Assembly (NCBI RefSeq): GCF_954871325.1 | Contig: NC_088777.1 | Coordinates: 29,365,366 to 29,429,365 of the forward strand | DNA from: Gordionus sp. m RMFG-2023 | Lineage: Eukaryota; Nematomorpha; Gordioida; Chordodea; Parachordodidae | Length of the DNA stretch: 64,000 nt | Reading direction: 5' to 3' | In this document: positions 1-10,151 of the stretch, piece by piece | How the letters are laid out: every line of letters starts with the position of its first letter | Numbering within the stretch: position 1 is the first letter of the stretch | Translations under genes and position numbers: made by a program | Notes under the pieces: model-generated | Told to the model about the DNA's origin: nothing | Databases searched by the model: none | The model's input: the letters and a program-made list of their open reading frames with translations, nothing else

Positions 1-1724
1 CCTAAATATACAAGTATAAATTAAAAATGAAGAGATATTGATCAATAACGCCAGCAATATGTTCCTTACAAACTTTCTACTATTTTTCCCTTCTAAACCT
101 ACTCATTAATTAAATCTCAAAGAAACCTCTATTTATTAAAATTTTTTTAGGTTTTTCACATGTATTTACACCCAAATACAAAAAAAGCGCTATCCAATAT
201 TTATTCTGGTTTCCTAAGAATATATTTTCATATTTATGTATTTAACGCCCTCTTATGGATATAAATTTGTTAAATTTTGTAATTGAAAAATAAAATATAA
301 GTTGTAATAAGCTAGTAAATATATTTTTTTTCCAATAAAATTAAGTAAAATTAGAATTTTAAATTATTTGATATTTATTATCAATTTGTTAATTAATTAA
401 AAATTGATTTATGTAAAATAAAAAAAATGATTTTGAAAAATTTTCTTTAAAAGATATTATATCATTGATTAATTATGATTAATTGCTTTTTAGCAAGACA
501 GTTTAGCAAGACAGTATTTAGTCATACCCTTTTATTTTCAATATTATTTTTTAACCTTTCGTATTACCAAGCTTTTCGACTTATAGACCTACCCTAAAAA
601 AATTATTTTATTCTAAGAAAAGGGAGAAAGTTATAAAAATAATAATTAATATCTCCATAACAATGAAGAAAAAGAAAAAAATCTCAACATTATTATGCTA
701 CTTTTTAAATAATATTTAATTTTAAAAACATTAAATGAATAAATAAAAAAATTTTAGATTTGGCTAGTCTAGCCCCAACAATAATAAAAAAATAATTTAA
801 TTGTAAGAAAAGGGAGAAAGTTAAAAAAATAATAATTAATATCTCCCTAACAATGAAGAAAATGAAAATTTTTTTTAACATATTAGCCGTCTAGCTGGCA
901 CCACGCCAAATAAAAATAAAATTCCTTTTCTAATTTTAGAATATTAAATATCCGTCAATTCACCTCCTTGAAATTTTAAAACTAATATATTTTATATAAG
1001 TATTTGCGGATGCATTTTTTTTATTTATAAAATATAAATTTTTTTTGATATAATTTAATAATTTAGGAATAAAGATTAATTATAAATATATTTATATATC
1101 AACGTGCCGAAATGTGGAACGAAACATTTTTTGACCACTGGAACGGGAACGCAAAAATGCCCTTGTTACGAATCCTTGATTGAAATCGATTTAAAATAAC
1201 ATTTTTTGTAAACTAGATGGTATTAAGGTCTAGACATCTATTATCGTAATCTGAGGATTTAAATTATTGAATTGACGGTTTTTAAATATAGGTTCAAAAC
1301 GAGCTATTTTCCAATATTACTTGGCTTTATTCAATTTTACATAATAAATAGACATACAAATTATTAAAATATATAATTAATTTTAAATTCTTAATCATTT
1401 AAATTAATATTTAGATATCTACATAATCTAGTTTCCAAAATAATTTAAAATGTCAAAGATAGAGATTGATATTAAAGATACATTTAGCATAGATAATATA
1501 TACAAAGTTATTTCCCTGTGTTACAATGATATGTAATTTTCTTCCTGATATCACATTTTAGTCTCGATAAAAAAAACGTAAGGTATAAATTTCATTGTAA
1601 GATGTGCAGATGGTAAGTTTTTTATCATATCTAGTAGATTCAACGAGGAAATATTTAAATTATAACGAATCCCGGGAAAAAAAACCCCTAAACTTTTTTT
1701 TCGAATTTACTTAAGACTTATTAA
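1..1724. other. AT-rich sequence without a recognisable gene
   Basis: No long open frame, RNA gene or known element is visible. The stretch is poly-A/poly-T rich and holds small local duplications: a 13-bp doublet (tttagcaagacag) near 493-518 and the larger direct repeat listed separately. It is probably old decayed repeat sequence. Confidence 0.6.
596..870. repeat. Pair of about 85-bp direct repeats, 190 bp apart
   Basis: Bases 596-680 and 786-870 are near-identical. Both contain a purine block (aagaaaagggagaaag), then an AT run, then atctcc and caatgaagaa. They differ by a few substitutions. This looks like a local segmental duplication. No function can be assigned. Confidence 0.7.
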
Positions 1725-1815
1725 TAGTGTTGTTAAAAAGCCGAGTTTTTTCGGCTACGACCTGCTTAGGGTCAAGCCAGCTCATTGAGCCGGCTGAGTT
1801 GGCTCAAATTAATTA
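1725..1815. repeat. End fragment related to the TAGTGTTGTTAAA MITE family
   Basis: The block starts TAGTGTTGTTAAA, like the hAT-type MITEs at 24.5, 44.8, 59.8 and 62.0 kb. It is followed by a GC-rich stretch with repeated GAGCC/GGCTC words, ending near ggctcaaatt. No matching right end is seen nearby, so it is probably a truncated copy. Related GAGCC-rich sequence lies at 4,741-5,065. Confidence 0.5.
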
Positions 1816-2465
1816 TATGAGTGATTAAAGCATCATATTGAAAAAGTTAATTTAAAAATAATATAAACCGTAAAAGAATATTAATAAATTCCTAGATTAG
1901 ATCTATGATAGATCTTAAACCTTAATCAAACGGCAACGGATTATGATAATGGAACACTTGAAAAATCAGGCAGGGATCCACAATTCTCAATATTGTCGCT
2001 TTAAGACAAAGCGTAAGAAAATGATTAAGATTATGTTGTAATTTTAAATATATTAAAAATACCGCTAGATATTGATATCTTGGTTGAGGATTCTATTTTA
2101 TATCCTCGTAAATATAGGGTCGAAAAGCATTGGAGAAATAAAGAATAGGGTTTAATGGATTAGGCATTAGTCGGAAATAATCTTTTGTGACTATGTTACA
2201 GCTATTCTTTATGTATTTTGGGCATCTTAATATATAAATATATGTCGTATGGGGATTCGGAATCTCTTGAAAAAATTTAAAAATCGGATTTAACGGGAAA
2301 TGTATTCCAGCATGTGTAGAGTTATTACTATAAATATCAGCCAATTTTAGCCAGACATTTTAGTATTTTTTAATTTATATAAAAAATCCATATAAAAATT
2401 AATATAAATTAGAAATAGTTCTAAAGTTGGCAAAATTGGCTAAAATATTATTTATTTTTTTTTCT

Positions 2466-3330
2466 TTTAGCTTTCACCTTTTCTGGTGGTAAGCTCCTTC
2501 AACATCTCTCTCCACTTTATGTTATTCATACAATCTCTTTTATCTATTTTATACTCTTTATATTGGCTCTAACTTTATGGCCCCATTGAAGTTTTGGCCT
2601 TCCTCTTTTACGTTTGCCCATCACTTCCAAACTTTCAATTTTATTTCCTATGTAGTTCATAGGCCTTCTCATTGTGTGCCCATACCACCTAAGTCTGTTT
2701 ACCATTAACTTAGTCTTAATGGGCACTACCTTTAAACTATTTAGTATTCTTGTACTGCGCACCTTATCCTTTCTTGTTACCCCAGCAATCATCCTCAGCA
2801 TTCTCATCTCCATAGTTTGTAGACTTCTCTCGTCTGATTCTTTGGTTGGCCATGTTTCCGAACTATATAGAATAGTTGGTTGTACTATGGAGCTGTAAAT
2901 TTTTCCCTTTAATTTGTGTGGGATTCTTTTGTCAAATAGCACTCCAGATAAAGATCTCCACTTTAACCACCCTTGATTAATCTTACTCTTTATCTCTTTT
3001 TCTATTGTGCCGTTTGTTTGTATAGTGGAGCCCAAATATTTGCAGCTTTCAATTGCGGATATCTGCCATTCATTTATATCAATACTCTCTGTTTCATCTC
3101 CTCCTATCACCATATACTCCGTCTTTTCTCTCTTTACTTTTAATCCGTGCGTTTCTAGGATATTTATCCAACTCACTAACCTTTCTTTCATTTCATCCTT
3201 GGATTCGGCAAGTATCACAATATCATCTGCAATATTCCACGGGACTGTTTGAGGCATAGACTGTGCTAATACATCTATTACTGATAGGGTAATAAATACT
3301 CTACACATGCTAGAATACATTTCAGATTAA
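2466..3330 (-). mobile_element. RTE-type LINE, 5'-truncated reverse transcriptase fragment
   Basis: An open frame at 2544-3320 on the minus strand encodes 258 residues matching the C-terminal half of an RTE-clade LINE polymerase. It has the catalytic ADDIVIL motif near residue 31, then a KTEYMVIGG segment, a CKYLGSTIQTNG segment, and the typical RTE thumb and tail (GWLKWRSLSGVLFDKRIP; EMRMLRMIAG; RLRWYGHTMRRP). The last residues before the family's usual end continue in a shifted frame to about 2469, ending in an A-rich tail on the minus strand. N-terminal endonuclease and finger regions are missing, as expected for a 5'-truncated LINE insertion. The first residues before ADDIV do not match the family and are probably read from flanking DNA. 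This is one of the less decayed coding remnants in the window. Confidence 0.9.
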
Positions 3331-3349
3331 ATAGCATTTAAAAATTTTT

Positions 3350-3412
3350 TAAATCGCCCTCGGTAAAGGATTTAAAAATTTTTTAAATCGCCCTCGGTAA
3401 AGGATTTAAAAT
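3350..3412. repeat. 36-bp tandem duplication
   Basis: Two copies of aaatcgccctcggtaaagga, each flanked by an AT run, lie side by side just upstream of the RTE fragment. Confidence 0.75.
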
Positions 3413-3666
3413 CAAGAGATCCGAATCCCCATACGACATATATATAAGCTTCTGAAACATTTTATTACTCATGGTAGAGGATTTTCGGAAACAATTGATA
3501 GGCTAAGTGCAAAAGGATAATATGCATTTTTTAATGACTTGTGACTTTTTATAGGGTGTTTAACCTTACGGAAATTTAAATTATACTAATTAAGCACTAA
3601 ATAATGGTGAAAATATGTTTGTCACTGATATATTTTTTGTTTATTTTGTAAATAACTTTTCTATTT

Positions 3667-3900
3667 TAAATTCGGCTACTAAACTGATTGAAGCATATAA
3701 TATTTACTAATGAAGCACTAAAGAATGATATAAATTTCATCGTTAGTGCTTTCAATCGACTTTTAAGCGTGAAGTTGGCACATGTTTTTATTTTTGCTCA
3801 TAATTTTTTTTCCTTAAATTCGGCTACTATAAGGATTGAAGCACTAAATAATGACATGATTCATCGTTAATGCTTCCAAACGTTCGGCCAACTTCACGGA
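3667..3900. repeat. Hairpin-forming repeat, two diverged units
   Basis: Two units about 147 bp apart both start ttaaattcggctacta. Each carries a near-palindrome: gattgaagcacta is answered downstream by ttagtgctttcaatc in unit 1 and by a similar stretch in unit 2. The words gaagttggcac and gccaacttcac are also inverted to each other. This looks like a fold-back or MITE remnant. No gene is present. Confidence 0.5.
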
Positions 3901-4477
3901 GCTTTCTTTTTGATAATAAACTATTAAATTTAATCCAAAAGGAGGGGGAGGAGGGGTATGTTTAAGAACAATTCATTTTTTCACAAACTCGATTTTCATA
4001 ATTCTGCTTAAAAGTAAAAATTTTTACCAAATATCTCCCCCACCAATTTTTGTTTTTTTTGGCAACTGATTAATGTTTTATTTATTATTATGTTTTTTAT
4101 TGCATTGTTATATTTTTTATTATTATTTTATAAATGAAGTTAGTAGAATTTACAAGTAAAAAGAAATTGTTATTATTTAAAAATATTAAAAAATTTTTTA
4201 AAATAGTTAGCTATATTATTTAAATTTAGGTTTATTTAGGCCTAATAGGTTAAAAGTAAGTAAAGATAACTATAGTGGCTATTTTTTTTAATTGGTTATT
4301 AAATTAAGTAAATTATAAGTAAAAATGAAAAAAATTTAATCAAGAATTTTAAAAAGAAAATGGCCCTGATGATACAAATTATAGACTATATATAAATATT
4401 TTTTAAAAATTCTAGCCATGCAAATGTTACCTCTGCAACTATTGCTGTACAATTATATTGCTAAAAAAAGTTTTTTT
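3901..4477. other. AT-rich sequence, nothing recognised
   Basis: Contains a G-rich patch (ggagggggaggagggg near 3940) and long AT runs. No gene, RNA or element end could be supported. Confidence 0.5.
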
Positions 4478-4735
4478 GGAGCAGTGCCGGCCTTCGGTCG
4501 TGATTTTGAATTGGCTTATTTATCCCCCTTTTAATTCTTAGAATTACTATATATAAATATTAACAAAGTTGGTAAACGTTTTATAATTTCAAAATAGGTA
4601 ACAGATGAAAATGATAAAATATGAATGAATGATGTTGATTTATTAATTGGATAAAAATAAAACATGATTAAGAAAGAAATATACAAACTAAACATGTTTT
4701 TTGAATAAATATTAAATTATTTATATATTGGATCT
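4478..4735. mobile_element. Fragment of the hAT family seen at 7.3-9.4 and 25.1-28.5 kb
   Basis: The stretch starting near gccggccttcggtc and running through gattttgaattggcttattt resembles the subterminal part of the hAT element at about 25,270-25,320. The stretch ending in aaacatgttttttgaataaa resembles 28,180-28,260 of that element. The two ends are joined without any transposase, so this looks like an internally deleted relic. Confidence 0.55.
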
Positions 4736-4740
4736 GCCGT

Positions 4741-5065
4741 TTAACACTAATCACAAAAAAATAAATTTCGGCTCAAAAGTTGGTTTGAGCCTGAGTCAAA
4801 TTTTTGACTTAAAAACTGGCTGATTTTAGAGCTAAATAGGCTTGGCTCTAGTAATCCAAGAAGCCGGATTGGATCAGCCTTTTAACAACACTAATCACAA
4901 ATAAATAAATATCGGTTCAAAAGTCAACTGAGCGAACTCCTTAGCCGGTTTGAGCCAACACCTGATTCGACTCAGCCGGCTTGAGCTTGAGTCGAATTTT
5001 CGGCTAAAAAACTGGCTGAGTTTAGGATTAAGTCGACTTGGCTCAGTTTCATAGGTATAAAAAAG
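4741..5065. repeat. Two tandem GAGCC-rich units with hAT-like ends
   Basis: Unit 1 (from about 4741) and unit 2 (from about 4884) both start with aacactaatcacaaa, then ggctcaaaa or ggttcaaaa, and are packed with GAGCC, GAGTC and GGCTC words. Unit 1 ends in ttttaacaacactaa, which matches the right end of the TAGTGTTGTTAAA MITE family. It is probably a tandemly duplicated non-autonomous element. Confidence 0.55.
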
Positions 5066-5400
5066 AGCCACTCTGGAATGTGTAAAATTTTTAAATTGCT
5101 TATATCTCAAAAACTATTTTTGCCATCTTTACGTTAATATTTTTATAAAACTTATTAAAAGCTAGTATATTTTACTGTAACAATATTTATAGTTATCTTC
5201 ACACTCATCACTATCTATATTATCCTTCTCTTTTTCCGAATTGTGAATGCTGTATAGTCATCACTTGATTCTCAATCTACTTCATCTATATAAAATATTA
5301 TAAATAACATGTTCAAAGTATATATTTTTACCTATTAGCATAATTAAATTCAAAAAGTATAATAATTATGATTATGACAATTTGTCACATTTCTATGGGT

Positions 5401-6790
5401 CATCTTCACTGAAAATATAATTTAACATGTTTACAATATATATTTTTACATATTTGCTTTGAAAAAATTCAAAGAGGTTCAAAAATAATGATTATGACAA
5501 TTGTCACTTTTCTATGGTACATCTTCACTGAAATTATAATTTAACAGATTTACAACATATATTTTTATTTGCTTTAAAAAAATTCGAAAAAGTTCAAAAA
5601 TAACAATTATGATAATTGTCATTTTTTTATGGGTCATCTTCATTGAAAATTTAATTTAACATGTTTACAATATATATTTTTACATATTTGCTTTAAAATT
5701 TTTCGAAAAAGTTCAAAAATAAAGATTATGACAATTACTTTTCTATGGTACATCTTCACTGAAATTATAATTTAACAGATTTACAACATATATTTTTACA
5801 AATTTGCTTAAAAAAAATCGAAAAAGTTCAAAAATAACAATTATGACAATTGTCATTTTTTTATGGGTCATCTTCATTGAAAATTTAATTTAACATGTTT
5901 ACAATATATATTTTTACATATTTGCTTAAAAAAATTCGAAAAAGTTCAAAAATAAAGATTATGACAATTGTCACTTTTCTATGGTACATCTTCACTGAAA
6001 TTATAATTTAACAGATTTACAACATATATTTTTACAAATTTGCTTTAAAAAAATTCGAAAAAGTTTAAAAATAACAATTATGACAATTGTCATTTTTTAT
6101 GGGTCATCTTCATTGAAAATTTAATTTAACATGTTTACAATATATATTTTTACATATTTGATTTAAAAAAATTCGAAAAAGTTCAAAAATAAAGATTAGT
6201 ACAATTGTCACTTTTCTATGGTACATATTCACTGAAATTATAATTTAACAGATTTACAACATATATTTTTACAAATTTGCTTTAAAAAAATTCGAAAAAG
6301 TTCAAAAATAACAATTATGACAATTGTCATTTTTTTATGGGTCATCTTCATTGAAAATTTAATTTAACATGTTTACAATATATATTTTTACATATTTGCT
6401 TTAAAAAAATTCGAAAAAGTTCAAAAATAAAGATTAGGACAATTGTCACTTTTCTATGGTACATCTTCACTGAAATTATAATTTAACAGATTTACAACAT
6501 ATATTTTTACAAATTTGCTTAAAAATAATTCGAAAAAGTTCAAAAATAACATTTATGACAATTGTCATTTTTTTATGGGTCATCTTCATTGAAAATTTAA
6601 TTTAACATGTTTACAATATATATTTTTACATATTTGCTTTAAAAAAATTCGAAAAAGTTCAAAAATAAAGATTATGACAATTGTCATTTTTCTATGGTAG
6701 ATCTTCACTGAAACTTTAATTTAACATGTTCACAATTTATATTTTTACTAATTTATATCAAAATTTTTTTTAATAAATAACGATGACAAT
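5401..6790. repeat. 119-bp satellite array with an alternating (dimeric) higher-order pattern
   Basis: Twelve monomers of about 118-120 bp begin at about 5401, 5521, 5635, 5751, 5869, 5987, 6104, 6223, 6343, 6462, 6581 and 6700. Two monomer types alternate. Type A reads catcttcactgaaatta and has aacagatttacaac. Type B reads catcttcattgaaaattt and has aacatgtttacaat. So the higher-order unit is about 236 bp. Most monomers carry the perfect palindrome TGACAATTGTCA. The same satellite, in another subtype, fills the fold-back element at 19.9-22.1 kb. Confidence 0.9.
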
Positions 6791-6848
6791 TGCCATTCTC
6801 CATTGATTAGATTTATAGAAGCTTTAAGTAACTTTTCCCGCCCATATA

Positions 6849-7312
6849 TATTAATATTTAAGAAAAATTATTTTCAATATAAATTGCTTATGTACTATTA
6901 TATATTATTAATATTAGAAGTAATATTTTTAAAAATTAGCAATGAAAGTGGAACTCATCTTAGAAAATATTATTATCCTAATCATCTTTAATCTAAGCTT
7001 AAAAAATCCTAAATATTATACATATTTTATATTTTTATTTATATATACCATGATAGTTATCTTCTAGGTGAGATTTAGATTGTTTTGAGGTTAAAGCATT
7101 AGTTTCCAATACTGATGTTGTTTTTTGGACAATAAAATGTTATAATTAAATATATAAAAAGAAAAATTATTTTCAATATAAACTGCTTATGTACTATTAT
7201 ATATTAAAAAATATATTATTAATATTAGAAGTAATATTTTTAAAAATTAGCAATGAAAGTGGAACTCATCAGAAAATATTATTATCTTAATCATCTTTAA
7301 TCTAAGCTTAAG
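6849..7312. repeat. Pair of about 155-bp direct repeats
   Basis: Bases about 6849-7005 and 7160-7312 share long identical runs (tattttcaatataaa; gcttatgtactattatatat; attagcaatgaaagtggaac; atcatctttaatctaagctt). The second copy carries a small insertion and a small deletion. The repeat ends directly at the left edge of the hAT remnant. Confidence 0.8.
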
Positions 7313-7324
7313 ATATACTAAGAG

Positions 7325-7441
7325 GCCGAGTTAATGGTTAAACAAAATTATAAAATGTCATGCCAGGATTTTTATAAATATCTTAATAACGACGGTAAAC
7401 GTTTAGTTCCATTATTTAAATCTCATATAAAATATAATTAA
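7325..7441 (+). pseudogene. C-terminal tail of a hAT transposase
   Basis: The plus-strand frame reads AELMVKQNYKMSCQDFYKYL, then NNDGKRLVPLFKS, and ends in a stop. This is the tail of the hAT dimerisation region, nearly identical to the minus-strand tail at 26,566-26,690. The rest of this transposase copy is missing. The neighbouring sequence to the right is the same gene in the opposite orientation. Confidence 0.8.
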
Positions 7442-7539
7442 CTATAACTATTTGACTTTCTATATTTTATAAAATCTTATTTATACATTTGCATAAAATC
7501 AAATAAATTTATTTTTTACATTGTAAAATTAATATTTTG

Positions 7540-8420
7540 AATATTTTGGCAAATCATAAAAATAAAGAAGCATTACAATCTCCTCAAACATGACATCATA
7601 TTAAATCTTATTAATAATTATCCGATAATAGTAATATTCTTACTTTGGTATTTCTGCAGCATAATTTAGTGAGCCTTTATTAAATTATATTCTTCTGATT
7701 GCAACTGCATATTAACAGCATATAGTAGATTTCCTATATGTAAAATTCCTAAATATACTTCTGCCATTTATTTTTGAAAATTATTTTCAAATAGGACAGC
7801 TTTTATAATATATTTATTTTTTAAAGGTTTGTATTTTAAAATTCTACGATGGCGCGTATTAGGAGGAACCTGTCAACCAACATTATGCTGACTCAATTCT
7901 GTAAATACACTCTGGTTTTTGCCAAATTCACTGAGGAATTATCAGATCAGAAAGCTACCATGCAATTCATTGGTAATGCCAAATCTGCCATATTTACCAT
8001 TATATATGGTTAGCTATGTCTTTGGATATTTCATATCTGGAGAAAATTTTTTTAATAGTTTTATTAAAATGACATTAATTTTGTTGAAATAGGGGAGGAT
8101 CAAGGGAAATGTTTTGATATCTCCTTATTAGATGCATCTGTTAGAATTGCATATGTTTGCACATCTTTCAAATCGTCAAGAATTGACCTTCTGGATTTAT
8201 ATCCTAAAACATTGTTGATAACCTTGCTCATTTTGTGTTCTACAAAGTATTCTATTCATTTATATTAGTCGTTAAATATTATGGGGAAAGATTCTACCAA
8301 CATTGAGATGTTGAGTAACTCTCTGAATGTTGTACTGCATGATAGGTATTTACCATTTCCGCAACTGTAGTTGCATCTATATTATTTCTTATTTTGAAGA
8401 ATATTTTTGTTTTGAAATAG
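7540..8420 (-). pseudogene. Decayed hAT transposase, N-terminal and middle parts
   Basis: No long frame survives, but on the minus strand the sequence aligns by eye with the hAT transposase remnants at 26,860-28,140 (minus) and 25,630-26,480 (plus). Shared stretches include the regions around 7,563-7,600, 7,690-7,750, 7,900-8,010 and 8,110-8,210. An internal stretch around 7,600-7,690 does not match and may be deleted or replaced. It is non-functional. Confidence 0.75.
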
Positions 8421-8693
8421 ATGTTGATAGAATGCCCTGTACTGATTTATGCTTTGAAGATTTTTGATACCTCAAAATATCATATTCCCTTCCCCCATTT
8501 ATTTTTTTACATTGTAAAATTACAATTTTTTATAAAATTTTATCTTGTTTACATTCTTTTGTATTTAAAAAAGATCGTTGGTTATTATTTTTACACAAAA
8601 TTAATATATTATAATAAATCAATATGTTTTATTAATAATAAAGATAGTATTCTTAGAAATTTTGTGTCCTACAGTAATTACCTATTTTGAAAA

Positions 8694-9205
8694 ATAGTTG
8701 GGTATTTTATTTTGAAAAAGAGTTGGATATTTTATTTTGAAAAATAGTTGGATATTTTATTTTGAAAAAGAGTTGGATATTTTATTTTGAAAAAGAGTTG
8801 GCTATTTTATTTTGAAAAATAGTTGGCTATTTTATTTTGAAAAATAGTATTTTATTTTGAAAAATAGTTGGCTATTTTATTTTGAAAAATAATGGCTGTT
8901 GGGTATTTTATTTTGGAAAATAGTTAACTATTTTATTTTGAAAAAGAGTTGGATATTTTATTTTGAAAAATAGTTAGGCTATTTTATTTTGAAAAAGAGT
9001 TGGATATTTTATTTTGAAAAATAGTTGGCTATTTTATTTTGAAAAATAGTTGGCTATTTTATTTTGAAAAATAGTTGGCTATTTTATTTTGAAAAATAGT
9101 TGGCTATTTTATTTTGAAAAAAAGTTAGCTATTTTATTTTTAAAAAAGTTAGCTATTTTATTTTGAAAAATAATTACCTATTTTATTTTGGAAAATAGAT
9201 TAGAT
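8694..9205. repeat. 25-bp minisatellite, about 20 copies
   Basis: The unit is tattttattttgaaaaatag plus ttggc. Two main variants occur, one with aaatagttggc and one with aaagagttgga. A few units are shortened or carry small insertions. A single copy of this motif, in inverse orientation (ggtaactatttttcaaaata), lies in the subterminal part of the related hAT at about 25,350-25,370. The array therefore probably grew from the element's own sequence. Confidence 0.9.
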
Positions 9206-9548
9206 TTTATATTTATAAAAAATAATAAGTGGATAACTAAGTCAATTCTAAATCCCGGTCCTTTGCAGGCCGAAGGCCTGCATTTTTTAGCAATTTCTCC
9301 CACAATTTTTATATTTCTCCCACAAAATACCTAATTTCTCCCACAATTTGAAAATTTTGACCTGGCAACCCTGTATGGTACGTTAATTGCAATATGAACG
9401 AGGAAAAAGTAAAAACAGCTGATTAAAAAATATAAGACTTTTTTGTTAAAAAATTGGATTAAATATTAATTTTTCAAATAAATAAAAATATAAGATTTTT
9501 TGGTAAAAAATGCGGATTAATATTAATTTTTCAAATAAATAAAAATAA

Positions 9549-9712
9549 AAAGTGTTTTTAAAATTGAACGAACGTAAAATTGAACGCTTTCATCAAAGAA
9601 AAGGAACGCGTTCATGTTCAAAGTTCGTCAAAAAAAAAGGAACGCCGTTCATCACCTTTTTTCAAAAAAATCACGAACGCGTTCATTTTGAACGCGTTCG
9701 TTTACAACACTA
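9549..9712. mobile_element. Small MITE rich in GAACGCGTTC palindromes
   Basis: The left end reads AGTGTTTTTAAAATTGAACG. The right end, in reverse complement, reads TAGTGTTGTAAACGAACG. The inside contains several GAACGCGTTC-like palindromes. The ends resemble the TAGTGTTGTTAAACGG hAT MITEs, but the core differs. No clear target duplication was found, so the boundaries are provisional. Confidence 0.5.
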
Positions 9713-9795
9713 TTATTTATATTTATATATTTATTGGAGTTGGAGTCAACACTTAGAAGCCGTTTGGACGAAAAAAATGTAGATATGGGTCAGGT

Positions 9796-10119
9796 CAGGT
9801 GAAAAAAAGCAACCCAAACTTAGGTCGTCTTTTAAAAAAACGACCCATATTTTGGGTCGGATTGAATAAAACCACCACAACTTTGGTTGAAGTGGTAAAA
9901 AGCGACCCAAACTTTGAGTCTTAGTCGCAAAAACAAACCAAACTTTGAGTCTGAGTCGAAAAATACGGCCCAAACTTCGAGTCGGGGTCGAGAAATACGA
10001 CCCATATTTTGTGTCGAAGTTGTTTTTATCGGCTTGGACTCGGGTCGGAGTCGAAAAAACGACCCAAAATTGGAGTCGAAGTCGAAAAAAACGACCCAAA
10101 ATTTGGTCAGCTCTGTGCG
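9796..10119. repeat. 32-bp minisatellite of small hairpins, about 10 units
   Basis: Units of about 31-33 bp follow the pattern CGACCCAAA-TTT-GAGTCG plus an A-run spacer. Most units are near-palindromic in themselves (for example cgacccatattttgggtcg at about 9841). The array ends at gagccgactcggctaagccg, followed by attaacaacacta, a MITE-type right end at 10,151. Open frames across it are a by-product of the repeat and carry no protein signature. Confidence 0.8.
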
Positions 10120-10151
10120 AGCCGACTCGGCTAAGCCGATTAACAACACTA
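10120..10151. repeat. Right end of a TAGTGTTGTTAA-type MITE
   Basis: gagccgactcggctaagccg followed by attaacaacacta matches the right terminal inverted repeat of the hAT MITEs elsewhere in the window. The element appears to include, or to have hosted expansion of, the 32-bp minisatellite to its left. Its insertion cuts the first exon-like module of the Helitron. Confidence 0.5.

Larger units (their letters stand above)
2237..3441. repeat. Short inverted repeat flanking the LINE fragment
   Basis: Bases 2237-2269 (tatatgtcgtatggggattc, then ggaatctcttga) recur in reverse complement at about 3408-3441, with one indel. The two arms enclose the whole RTE LINE fragment. They could be ends of an older element into which the LINE inserted, or part of a fold-back repeat. 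No target duplication was recognised. Confidence 0.6.
7320..9373 (-). mobile_element. hAT element of the CAGGGTTGCCAGGTC family, left-truncated
   Basis: The right end (9373) reads, in reverse complement, CAGGGTTGCCAGGTC, then repeated tgggagaaat words, as in the related element at 25,121-28,527. Going left there is a 25-bp minisatellite (8.7-9.2 kb), then a decayed hAT transposase on the minus strand (about 7,540-8,420). At the left edge a C-terminal transposase tail lies in the opposite orientation, on the plus strand (7,325-7,441: AELMVKQ and YLNNDGKRLVPLFKS). This odd head-to-head order matches the inverted half of the 25.1-kb element. The left terminal repeat is absent. Confidence 0.8.

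Noticed and set aside
5401-6790. CRISPR-like array
   Set aside because: The repeats are head-to-tail 119-bp monomers without unique spacers, and the genome is eukaryotic. It is a satellite.
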